DNA of 13,297 bases from JAAUQA01 sp036351435 (lineage in GTDB: Bacteria > Pseudomonadota > Gammaproteobacteria > Competibacterales > Competibacteraceae): assembly GCA_036351435.1 (NCBI GenBank), contig JAZBPA010000010.1, positions 1 through 13,297 of the forward strand, read 5' to 3'. The notes beneath the pieces were generated by a model. It had not been told where the DNA came from and ran no database searches. It saw nothing but the letters and a program-made list of their open reading frames with translations. This document shows positions 1-6,769 of the stretch, one piece after another. Made by a program: the position numbers and the translations under genes. The number at the start of each line of letters is the position of its first letter. The first letter of the stretch is position 1.

Positions 1-1920
1 AGTGACATTACTCGCGCCATTGAGAACGGTGTCTTCATCGGTGCCGAAAGCATCATCGACGGCATCCGGCGGGTCATTGACCGGATTAATGGTAATGTTG
101 ACCGTGGCGGTGGCGCACTCTACGGGGCTGCCATCGTCGCAGACTTGGTAGACAAAGCTGTCGCTGGTGGTCTCGCTGCCGTTGTGGGTGTAGCTGAAGG
201 TGCCGTTGCCGGTGGCGTTCAACGTGAGCGTGCCGTGGCTGGGACCGCTGACCGGCGTGGTGGTCAGGGTCAAGGCGTTCGCTTCGGGGTCGCTGTCGTT
301 GGCGAGCACGCTGGTGGCCGCCGCGGGCGTGGTCAGGGTGCTGACCGTACCGCCTTCGTCCACGCTGGCGGCGTCATCGAAGGCGTCTGGCGGGTCATTG
401 ACCGGGGTGATGGTGATGGTGACGGTTGCGCTGTCGCAGAGCGGTTCGGGGTCGCAAATTTCATACTCGAAGCTGTCGCTGGTGGTCTCACTGCCGTCGT
501 GATCATAGCTGAACGTGCCGTCGGCGTTGAGCGTCAGGCTGCCGTGGGCGGGCGTGGTGAGCGGCGTGGTGGTGACGTTCAACTCGCCCAAGGTATTGTC
601 GAGATCGGTGTCATTGGTACGCACGCTGCTGGCGGTGCTATCCAAGTTGGTTTGGGTACCGCCCTCAGCGACGCTGAGGCTATCAGCGTTGGCGGTCGGG
701 CCGTCGTTGACACCGATAATGGTGATCGTCACGGTGGCGGTATCGGTACCGCCCTGACCGTCATCAATGGTGTAGTCGAAACTGTCTTGGTCCGGCTCAT
801 CCTGACCGAGTCCCTCAAACTGCCCATTGGGGTCGTACTCGAAACTGCCGTCATCGTTGAGAGTGAGTAAAGCCCCGGAGGGTAAGGTAATCTGGCTGCC
901 GATATCAGCGGAATTGCCATTGAGTTCGGTGACGGTTAAGGGGTCGCTGTCGGGATCGCTGTCGTTGTCCAGTACGCCGTTGGCGGTGGTGACCACCAGG
1001 GGGGTGTCCTCGTCGGTGGTGTAAAGGGCTTCGTTACCGGCGGCAGGGTCGTCGTTGGCGACCGGTGGTTCATTGAGTTCTAGATGCAGGGCATCAATGG
1101 GCCGGGTGAAGCCGACGGAGGAACCGTCGAAGAAGACGCTGGCCGCAGTGCAGGCTGAGTTGGCCCCAAAGCTGGGCTGCTGGCAGAGCAGGAGGTCCTC
1201 ATTGGTGCCGGTGACGCCGCCCTGGACCGAGAATCCGCCCTTGGTGCTCAGATAGAGATCATTGTTATTGGGATCAAACCACAGACCAGCGATATTTTCA
1301 GAAGAGCGGCTCAGCCCGATGTCTGAGCCATCCAGGTACAGTTCCCACGATCCGGCAGTGTTAGACCCAAAGCGTGATGCGTTGAAAATAAACAAGTCCT
1401 GCGGTAAGCCAAACAGAGAGTTGGCAAAGAACCACCCCCGGGTGCTGACGACTAAGCGACCGTCGGGGCTGAAACCGATGGCATCCAGGTATTCGAAGTA
1501 CCAGTTTAAGCCGACGTCGGAGCCGTCAAAGAACCAGTCAAAACTACCGGCAGTTGTGGCCCCTAGACTAGTAGGAATGAAGCGGATGATGTCAGTGCCG
1601 TCTACCCAACCCAGTGCGCTGATGAATTGCGGGTTTTTCAGACTAAGCAGGAGATTGCCGTCGTCTTCGAGATGGAAAGCGTTGATGTCATTAAAACCCA
1701 GGCCGACATCGGAACCGTCGAAATATAGTGTCCAGGTGTCGGTGGTGTCATCGTAACGCAGAATGTCTTCGTTGCTGAAGGTTACACCGCCGACACTGCT
1801 TGGTTGATTGAAAAAGCCAAAGTTGTAGATCGAGCCGGGACTGATAAAAATGAGGTCTGCTCGCACCGGGTTGAGCACTGTGGCCAGCAACAGGCCAAAG
1901 AGGAGGGTTATGCGCTTCAT
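1..1920 (-). CDS. secreted repeat protein: DGSDVGL-type repeats plus tandem cadherin-like domains (3' end outside window)
   Basis: The frame is open for 640 codons from ATG at 1918-1920 to the window edge with no stop, so the gene is partial. Residues 1-21 form a signal peptide (MKRITLLFGLLLATVLNPVRA), so export is expected. Residues ~60-283 contain four ~65-residue units, each with a DGS(D/S)(V/I)G(L/F) motif (residues 68, 132, 197 and 265). Three also show a blade-like 'D-G-x-L-x-x-S-T' strand. From residue 284 come cadherin-like/tandem-95 domains (about 284-406, 407-508, 509-615, 616 onward), each opening with PP-x-A-x-DD and closing with a VND linker. Domains 2 and 3 each carry a Cys pair (C489/C495, C594/C602) that could form a disulfide. 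AGGGAG lies about 8 nt before ATG. The STN-HEAT gene ends 27 nt upstream, implying one operon. Such domains are typical of surface or secreted adhesins; the exact role is unknown, and an anchoring or secretion signal could lie beyond the window. Confidence 0.88.
   Translation of the reverse strand, partial: MKRITLLFGLLLATVLNPVRADLIFISPGSIYNFGFFNQPSSVGGVTFSNEDILRYDDTTDTWTLYFDGSDVGLGFNDINAFHLEDDGNLLLSLKNPQFISALGWVDGTDIIRFIPTSLGATTAGSFDWFFDGSDVGLNWYFEYLDAIGFSPDGRLVVSTRGWFFANSLFGLPQDLFIFNASRFGSNTAGSWELYLDGSDIGLSRSSENIAGLWFDPNNNDLYLSTKGGFSVQGGVTGTNEDLLLCQQPSFGANSACTAASVFFDGSSVGFTRPIDALHLELNEPPVANDDPAAGNEALYTTDEDTPLVVTTANGVLDNDSDPDSDPLTVTELNGNSADIGSQITLPSGALLTLNDDGSFEYDPNGQFEGLGQDEPDQDSFDYTIDDGQGGTDTATVTITIIGVNDGPTANADSLSVAEGGTQTNLDSTASSVRTNDTDLDNTLGELNVTTTPLTTPAHGSLTLNADGTFSYDHDGSETTSDSFEYEICDPEPLCDSATVTITITPVNDPPDAFDDAASVDEGGTVSTLTTPAAATSVLANDSDPEANALTLTTTPVSGPSHGTLTLNATGNGTFSYTHNGSETTSDSFVYQVCDDGSPVECATATVNITINPVNDPPDAVDDAFGTDEDTVLNGASNVT
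76..702 (-). repeat. two tandem cadherin-like (tandem-95) domain repeats, partly near-identical in DNA
   Basis: Two ~105-residue repeats adjoin at about 396/397, with a more divergent copy at 703-1071 and the start of another at 1-75. Segments such as 157-180 and 472-495 differ by only one base and are exactly 315 bp apart (105 codons). The phrase encoding PVNDPPDA recurs near 62 and 385. This points to recent in-frame duplication. These repeats also explain the long spurious reading frames on the opposite strand. Confidence 0.8.
1072..1743 (-). repeat. four protein-level ~65-residue DGSDVGL-type repeats
   Basis: These lie inside the secreted repeat protein, residues ~60-283. The motif reads YFDGSDVGL, FFDGSDVGL, YLDGSDIGL and FFDGSSVGF, with spacings of 64, 65 and 68 residues. 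Between motifs run similar strands (for example AIGFSPDGRLVVST and GLWFDPNNNDLYLST) and a 'D-(I/L)-x-x-F/C' strand. The regular strand pattern suggests an incomplete beta-propeller or similar beta-rich fold (inference). I do not recognise a named family. Confidence 0.7.
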
Positions 1921-1947
1921 AGTGGTTTCTCCCTGCGCTGCGAGCGG

Positions 1948-3018
1948 TTAGGGTTGGTGATCGTTAGTATTGAATTCGGCCAGCAGTTCCAGCGCCTGTT
2001 CTCTGACCATGGGATCCGCGTCGTGTAGTGCTCGGTTGAGCAGTCCCTGTGCATCGGTCTGGCCACTGGTGACGAGTAATTCCAGCGCTCTCAGGCGCAG
2101 CTCCGGTTGCGGATCGTTCAGCGCCATGGCGGTGACTGCCTCTAGTGGCGGCGGGTAGCGACTCGCAAATTCGTTGACGGTTTCCAATGCCATTCCCCGC
2201 ACGTCTGGGTGCGCATCCCCCAGCGCTGTGGTGGCAGTGCCGATGAGGGTTTCGCTATGTGCCTTACTCAGCAACGCCAATTCCGTTTCCCTGGTCGCTG
2301 TCGATGACGTTTGCGCGAGGCTGTGGTATGCCTCCTGACCCAGTTCATTGAGTAACGCTAGAGCGTTCATGCGCACGACCGGGTCGGGATCGCTAGCAGC
2401 GACTTCGCTGAGCAGGCTTGACGGCAACCACTGAGCGAGTGCTGATAAATTCGCCAAAACAGCCTCACGGGTTTGGGGATCGGCGCTCTTGATAGCTTCG
2501 AGTAAGCCTACTAGATCGTGCTCGGCGATACGTTGCAGGGCAGCGGCACGCGCTTCGAGATTGGTGGTAGCCCACAAGGCGTGCAGTAACGCTTCGGCTC
2601 CAGAGGACATCGGATTGTCCAGGCTAGGGGTTGTCGTATCGTTTTGTTTAGGTGGGGCGGTGAAGTCCTGCTTCAGGACATGGATCGTGGCGATCCCAGA
2701 GCCGCCTTGCGCGCGTTGTTCATTAATCAATACGTAGCTGTGATCGTTCAGCAGGCGTTTAAGCGCTGCACGCAGGGGCAAATCGTCGAATTCTGCAGTA
2801 ATCTCGGCGTCGGCGCTGGCCGGATGGACAAACATGGCGATACCGCTTTGGCGGCTGAGTTCGGTCAGTACCGCCGCCAGTGGAGTTCGTTCTAGGCGAG
2901 CACTAAGAGTGTTGGTGTCAGCCGAGTGGGTAATCGCAGGGATGGGTTGCGCTGCAACGCTAGCGGCTCCCGATAACAGGAGTAACACCGATAATATGCG
3001 GGTCATGATAGGGCGCAT
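1948..3018 (-). CDS. exported STN-like domain plus HEAT-repeat protein
   Basis: The protein has 356 residues. Residues 1-24 are a signal peptide (basic start, LSVLLLLSGAASVAA core), so it is probably periplasmic. Residues ~37-98 resemble the STN domain (secretin and TonB N-terminus short domain): TPLAAVLTELSRQSG followed by FDDLPLRAALKRLL. A Thr/Pro-rich linker (~118-140) leads to HEAT-like helical repeats to the C-terminus, with D-P-x-x-R-x-x-A signatures near residues 180, 210, 270, 302 and 335. STN domains usually sit at the N-terminus of secretins or TonB-dependent receptors, where they mediate periplasmic contacts; here there is no barrel or secretin domain. No catalytic motif is visible, so an adaptor or assembly role is an inference. 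AAAGGAAA lies upstream of the ATG; a second in-frame ATG is at 3004-3006. The secreted repeat-protein gene follows after 27 nt. Confidence 0.85.
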   Translation of the reverse strand: MRPIMTRILSVLLLLSGAASVAAQPIPAITHSADTNTLSARLERTPLAAVLTELSRQSGIAMFVHPASADAEITAEFDDLPLRAALKRLLNDHSYVLINEQRAQGGSGIATIHVLKQDFTAPPKQNDTTTPSLDNPMSSGAEALLHALWATTNLEARAAALQRIAEHDLVGLLEAIKSADPQTREAVLANLSALAQWLPSSLLSEVAASDPDPVVRMNALALLNELGQEAYHSLAQTSSTATRETELALLSKAHSETLIGTATTALGDAHPDVRGMALETVNEFASRYPPPLEAVTAMALNDPQPELRLRALELLVTSGQTDAQGLLNRALHDADPMVREQALELLAEFNTNDHQP

Positions 3019-3203
3019 GGGAGTTTCCTTTGGTAAAGCAATTCTTCAGACTGGTTACCCGTTGATCCGTCGCTATAATCTGTTCCCAGTGCTAATGAGG
3101 CTAAGTAGCTGCTCTGACTCTATAATAAACCGTTGAATCAACCTTAGAACCTGTTTTGGGTTTTGTCCAAACATTCTTAAAATAATCTATCTGGTGATGC
3201 CGC

Positions 3204-3806
3204 TTATCCCAACACCGCCACCCCCTCATTCTCCAGCATGCATACCAACCGAATCAGCGGCAACCCAATCAAACTGTTAGGGTCATCCCCGCTCAAGCGG
3301 TCGAATAGCGCAATACCCAAGCCCTCGGCTTTAAAACTTCCGGCGCATTGGTATGGTTGTTCCCGGCGTAAATACGCTTCGATTTGATGCGGCTGCAATT
3401 GCCGAAAAACCACTTGGAACGGCACCGTATCAAGTTGGATTCGATCACTGTCGCTATCCAACAGGCAGAGCCCCGTTTGAAAGGTTACGGTGTGCCCAGC
3501 CGCGCGAGACAATTGTTCCACGGCGCGGTCATGGGTTCCCGGTTTTCCCAAAATATCATCGCCTAGTACCGCAACTTGGTCTGAGCCGATGATTAAGGCA
3601 CCGGGTTGGTGGCGGGCAACCGCACGGGCTTTGCTTTCGGCAAGCCGAGCGACTAATGCCACGGCATCTTCTTCTGGTAAACGGCTTTCGTCCGTATCGG
3701 GGGCGCGGGTCTCAAACGGCACACCTAACCGGGTCAGTAACTCCCGACGGAAGGGAGAGGTAGATGCCAGTATCAACCGGCGTCCATCAGCTAAATGCTT
3801 AGACAT
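3204..3806 (-). CDS. maf: Maf/YceF-type nucleotide pyrophosphatase
   Basis: A 200-residue Maf-family protein, the usual length. Family members of the YceF branch hydrolyse 7-methyl-GTP to its monophosphate plus pyrophosphate, acting as cytosolic house-cleaning enzymes. Visible motifs are LASTSPFRRELL (residues 13-24, with the SxxR nucleotide-binding loop), GSDQVA (74-79, conserved acidic D76), GKPG (87-90), GSFKAEGLGIALF (156-168) and GDDPNSLIGLPLI (173-185). The GSFKAEGLG and GDDPNSLIGLPL forms are characteristic of YceF rather than YhdE. AGGT lies 7 nt upstream of the ATG. It is divergent from yceD, as in E. coli. I use the symbol maf because the YceF assignment rests on motif recall alone. 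I see no clear promoter for it. Confidence 0.93.
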   Translation of the reverse strand: MSKHLADGRRLILASTSPFRRELLTRLGVPFETRAPDTDESRLPEEDAVALVARLAESKARAVARHQPGALIIGSDQVAVLGDDILGKPGTHDRAVEQLSRAAGHTVTFQTGLCLLDSDSDRIQLDTVPFQVVFRQLQPHQIEAYLRREQPYQCAGSFKAEGLGIALFDRLSGDDPNSLIGLPLIRLVCMLENEGVAVLG

Positions 3807-3837
3807 GGGGGAAACCTAAACTCGAAAAGCACCGGTC

Positions 3838-3870
3838 CACAGGGCATCTCATCGGATCCCTGTGTTCGAA
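3838..3870. promoter_or_regulatory. dyad in the maf/yceD divergent region
   Basis: CACAGGG (3838-3844) and CCCTGTG (3858-3864) form a perfect 7-bp inverted repeat with a 13-nt centre, followed by TTCGAA, itself palindromic. A further TCGAA at 3822-3826 can pair with 3865-3869. It lies just upstream of the yceD -35 box and within the maf 5' leader. It could be an operator or a leader hairpin; the sequence does not decide which. Confidence 0.3.
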
Positions 3871-3880
3871 TGGCAAAATT

Positions 3881-3909
3881 TTGACATAACTATTAGGTAA
3901 ATATATCAT
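3881..3909 (+). promoter_or_regulatory. sigma70-type promoter of yceD-rpmF-plsX-fab operon
   Basis: A perfect TTGACA (3881-3886) is followed by a 17-nt spacer and TATCAT (3904-3909, 5 of 6 matches). Transcription should start near 3914-3919, only a few nucleotides before the yceD ATG at 3920. This is the strongest promoter I can read in the window and fits a highly expressed ribosomal-protein/lipid operon. Confidence 0.85.
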
Positions 3910-3919
3910 TCCGTCTCTT

Positions 3920-4462
3920 ATGCAGGCGCGCCTATCAAACAGAATCGATCCGTGGAACTTGGCCGTTAAAGGCGCGCAGTGGCAAGGTGAATTACCTTTA
4001 GCCGATATGCAGCGTTTGAGCACTATGCTAAGTAGATCAAGCGGCGTGGTTACAGTTACTCTGCAAGGTGGCGTGGACGACCAGAAAGTGCATTTCATTG
4101 GCGGGCGTGTGCAAACGCGGATTGAATTGGTCTGTCAACGTTGCCTCGGTCCACTGCAGTTGCCCCTGACCATAGACCTGCGATTGGGGTTGGTAAGAAG
4201 CGTATCACAAGCCAGTAATTTGCCGTCTGAATATGACCCGTTAGTGGCGCCTGAGAAGGATATTGCGGTGTCCGAACTAATAGAAGATGAATTGATTCTG
4301 GCAGTGCCCTTTGCGCCCACGCACGATGAGACTCAAGCTTGTCGAAAGATAAATCCGGTGTCGCCTGGCGATGCCCCGGAAGACACTCGGCTGGAGAAGA
4401 CAACCCAGCCTTTTGCAGCGCTTTCCGCGTTGTTGGAAAAAAAGCGTACTCTTAAGGAGTGA
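3920..4462 (+). CDS. yceD: YceD/DUF177 family large-subunit rRNA accumulation protein
   Basis: A 180-residue member of the YceD (DUF177) family, which in E. coli is needed for normal 23S rRNA accumulation and is almost always encoded beside rpmF. The CQRC motif is at residues 72-75, followed by the acidic segment LIEDELILAVPFAPTH typical of the family, and the C-terminus ends with a FAALSALL helix and basic tail. The N-terminal IDPWNLA segment agrees with family members, supporting the ATG at 3920 over later Met codons. No Shine-Dalgarno sequence lies at usable distance, and the promoter -10 ends only 10 nt before the ATG, so translation probably begins on a leaderless or nearly leaderless message. 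The rpmF Shine-Dalgarno overlaps the last codons. Confidence 0.9.
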   Translation: MQARLSNRIDPWNLAVKGAQWQGELPLADMQRLSTMLSRSSGVVTVTLQGGVDDQKVHFIGGRVQTRIELVCQRCLGPLQLPLTIDLRLGLVRSVSQASNLPSEYDPLVAPEKDIAVSELIEDELILAVPFAPTHDETQACRKINPVSPGDAPEDTRLEKTTQPFAALSALLEKKRTLKE

Positions 4463-4469
4463 CTGATTC

Positions 4470-4661
4470 ATGGCTGTTCAACAAAATCGCAAAACTCGAT
4501 CCAAACGCGGCATGCGCCGTTCTCACGATGGGCTTAAGACCCGAGCTCTATCGGTTGACCCTACCTCCGGTGAGACCCACTTGCGCCATCATATCACTCC
4601 AGATGGCTATTACCGGGGACGCCGGGTCATTGCTGCCCAGCAAGTGCCCGAAGAAGAATGA
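4470..4661 (+). CDS. rpmF: 50S ribosomal protein L32
   Basis: A 63-residue L32, slightly longer than the 57-residue E. coli protein because of a VIAAQQVPEEE tail. The N-terminus MAVQQNRKTRSKRGMRRSHD is diagnostic, and SGETHLRHHITPDGYYRGR matches the conserved C-terminal half. No CxxC pairs are present, so this is the zinc-independent form. It binds 23S rRNA near the peptidyl transferase region. AAGGAG (4454-4459), inside the end of yceD, serves as Shine-Dalgarno 10 nt before ATG, implying coupled translation with yceD. It precedes plsX as in most proteobacteria. Confidence 0.97.
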   Translation: MAVQQNRKTRSKRGMRRSHDGLKTRALSVDPTSGETHLRHHITPDGYYRGRRVIAAQQVPEEE

Positions 4662-4713
4662 GCACACGCGCAGTAATCAACCCATCATAGCTAATCCACC
4701 CGCCCGGTAGCGA

Positions 4714-4733
4714 TGGCGTCCGTCCCGACGCCA
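4714..4733 (+). other. short hairpin between rpmF and plsX
   Basis: TGGCGTC (4714-4720) pairs with GACGCCA (4727-4733) around a 6-nt loop. No T run follows, so it is not a standard terminator. It sits 23 nt before plsX, which lacks an obvious Shine-Dalgarno sequence, so it may affect RNA processing or relative expression (inference). Confidence 0.4.
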
Positions 4734-4756
4734 AGATAATCCTTCTAATAATTCTA

Positions 4757-5794
4757 ATGACCAGTTCATCGAAGTGGCCGGTGACCATCGCGTTGGATGC
4801 GATGGGTGGAGACATCGGTCCTGATGCCGTTATCCCCGCTGCGCTCAGTGTTTTGGATGAGACTGATCTTAAGCTGATTTTGGTCGGTCAAGAGAACATC
4901 TTAGCCGCCAAACTGAAGGCGTCCGAAATCGACGATCATCCGCGGCTCTTCATCCATCACGCTGCGCAAACCGTGGATATGAACGATCTGCCCTCCCAGG
5001 CTTTGCGCTTCAAGAAAGACTCTTCAATGCGGGTCGCAATTAACCTGGTGAAAAGTGGTAAAGCCGACGCTTGTGTGAGTGCAGGGAATACCGGCGCGTT
5101 GATGGCAACAGCCCGGTTCGTGTTGAAAACCCTGCCCGGCATTGATCGACCAGCCATCTGCACTACCATTCCTTCTCGCCACGGCCACGCCCATGTATTG
5201 GATTTAGGCGCTAATGTGGACAGCAAAGCTGATCATTTACTGCAGTTCGCCGTCATGGGTTCCGTGCTGGCCAGCGCGGTAGATAACATCGAAGCGCCCC
5301 GGGTGGCGTTGCTGAATATCGGCGAGGAGGAGATCAAGGGTAATGAGCAAGTCAAGCAAGCTGCCTCTCTGCTCAGCGCCAGTAATCTCAATTATGTCGG
5401 GTTCGTGGAAGGGGATGGGATTTTTTTGGAAGATGTGGATGTCGTGGTTTGCGATGGCTTTGTAGGCAATGTCGCGTTGAAAACCAGCGAAGGCGTCGCC
5501 CAATTAATCAAACATTACATGACGCAAGAGTTCAAACGTAATGTGCTGACTAAGCTGGCTGGTTTGGCCGCTTTGCCTGTGTTACGGGCGTTGACCCGCA
5601 AAATCGACCCCAGGCGGTATAACGGCGCCAGTCTGCTAGGCTTACAAGGAACTGTCATTAAAAGCCACGGCGGCGCCGATGCATTAGCGTTTGCCAACGC
5701 GATCAAGATTGCCATGCTGGAAGTAGAGAAAGCCGTTCCCCAACGGATCGACAAGCATTTGACCGCCCTGCACACGCACAGGCAAGCACTTTGA
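4757..5794 (+). CDS. plsX: phosphate acyltransferase PlsX
   Basis: A 345-residue protein, normal for the family. PlsX converts acyl-ACP and phosphate to acyl-phosphate, the donor for PlsY in phospholipid synthesis, and acts as a peripheral membrane enzyme. Family motifs: ALDAMGGDIGP (12-22), SAGNTGALM (108-116), LDLGANVD (148-155), NIGEEEIKGNEQ (187-198), GFVEGDGI (215-222), DGFVGNVALKTSEG (233-246) and HGGAD (304-308). The ATG at 4757 has no convincing Shine-Dalgarno; an in-frame GTG at 4781 just before TIALDAMGGD is a shorter alternative, so the start is the least certain part. Its stop overlaps the fabH start. Confidence 0.95.
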   Translation: MTSSSKWPVTIALDAMGGDIGPDAVIPAALSVLDETDLKLILVGQENILAAKLKASEIDDHPRLFIHHAAQTVDMNDLPSQALRFKKDSSMRVAINLVKSGKADACVSAGNTGALMATARFVLKTLPGIDRPAICTTIPSRHGHAHVLDLGANVDSKADHLLQFAVMGSVLASAVDNIEAPRVALLNIGEEEIKGNEQVKQAASLLSASNLNYVGFVEGDGIFLEDVDVVVCDGFVGNVALKTSEGVAQLIKHYMTQEFKRNVLTKLAGLAALPVLRALTRKIDPRRYNGASLLGLQGTVIKSHGGADALAFANAIKIAMLEVEKAVPQRIDKHLTALHTHRQAL

Positions 5795-6759
5795 AATTCG
5801 CACGCATCGTGGGCACCGGTGGTTATTTACCGGAAACGGTGTTGACCAACGCTGAGTTGGAACAGCGGGTTAACACTTCAACCCACTGGATACTTGAACG
5901 GACCGGGATCGAACAACGTCATGTCGCCGCGCCGGGGGAGACGACCAGCGATCTGGCCGAAACCGCCTCGCGGCGCGCCATTGAAGCTGCGGACATTGAT
6001 CCCGCCACTATAGATTTGATTATCGTAGCAACCACCACTCCTGATCATGTTTTTCCCAGCGTCGCCAGCCAATTACAAGACCGTTTGGGCCATTACGGTA
6101 GCCCTGCTTTCGATGTGCAAGCGGTATGCACCGGGTTTGTCTATGCGCTGAGCATTGCCGATCAATTCATTCGCGCCGGTAATTCACGCTGCGCATTGGT
6201 GGTGGGCGCGGAAACCTTTACCCGAATTATCGACTGGCAGGACCGGGGTACGTGCATTTTATTCGGTGACGGTGCCGGCGCAGTAGTGGTGGAAGCCGCT
6301 GCCGAACCCGGTATTCTGTCATCACATTTGCACGCCGATGGTCGTCATAAGCACTTGCTTTGGGTGCCGGCCGGTGTGTCTACCGGATACGATCAAACTC
6401 GGCAGAATGCAGCTTATGTCGAAATGCGCGGCAGCGAAGTGTTTAAAGTGGCCGTCAACACCCTAGCCCGTAGCGTCCAAGAAGCTCTGGAAAGCAATCA
6501 GCTGACCATTGACGATATTGATTGGCTGGTTCCTCATCAAGCGAATGAGCGTATTCTCTTGGCGACAGCGAAAAAAATCGGATTGCCTTTGAACCGGGTC
6601 GTCATGACAGTGCAAACTCACGCCAACACCTCGGCAGCTTCGGTGCCCTTGGCTTTAGATGTGGCAGTACGTGACGGGCGGATTCAGCGTGGTCAGACTC
6701 TGTTGTTAGAAGCCTTTGGCGGCGGGTTCACCTGGGGTACTGTAGTGCTTCGTTATTGA
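5791..6759 (+). CDS. fabH: beta-ketoacyl-ACP synthase III (FabH)
   Basis: A 322-residue KAS III that condenses acetyl-CoA with malonyl-ACP to start fatty acid synthesis. The Cys-His-Asn triad is visible: Cys113 in DVQAVCTGF, His249 in LVPHQAN and Asn279 in THANTSAAS. The start is a TTG that overlaps the plsX stop (TTGA, 5791-5794), a classic translational coupling arrangement; the next in-frame Met is residue 212, and the N-terminus aligns with the conserved 'GTGGYLPE' start, so TTG is well supported. AGG (5780-5782) is a weak Shine-Dalgarno inside plsX. In many relatives fabD follows, but here fabG does. Confidence 0.97.
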   Translation: MKFARIVGTGGYLPETVLTNAELEQRVNTSTHWILERTGIEQRHVAAPGETTSDLAETASRRAIEAADIDPATIDLIIVATTTPDHVFPSVASQLQDRLGHYGSPAFDVQAVCTGFVYALSIADQFIRAGNSRCALVVGAETFTRIIDWQDRGTCILFGDGAGAVVVEAAAEPGILSSHLHADGRHKHLLWVPAGVSTGYDQTRQNAAYVEMRGSEVFKVAVNTLARSVQEALESNQLTIDDIDWLVPHQANERILLATAKKIGLPLNRVVMTVQTHANTSAASVPLALDVAVRDGRIQRGQTLLLEAFGGGFTWGTVVLRY

Positions 6760-6769
6760 AGGTGGGATT

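Noticed and set aside
1..700. CRISPR array, suggested by repeated blocks
   Set aside because: The repeat unit is 315 bp, in frame and coding; there are no short direct repeats with unique spacers.
145..870. Long plus-strand open frame (241 codons) rich in Gly, Val and Ala
   Set aside because: It is antisense to the cadherin-like repeats of the minus-strand gene, which has a signal peptide, recognisable domains and a 640-codon open frame. The composition reflects repeat codon structure, not a real protein.
1262..1756. Plus-strand open frame of 164 codons
   Set aside because: Antisense to the DGSDVGL-repeat region; its repeated 'SEPSK' pieces are the reverse-strand image of those repeats.
3019..3203. 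Promoter for the minus-strand STN-HEAT gene
   Set aside because: Several AT-rich -10-like elements exist, but none has a reasonable -35 box at proper spacing, so no call is made.
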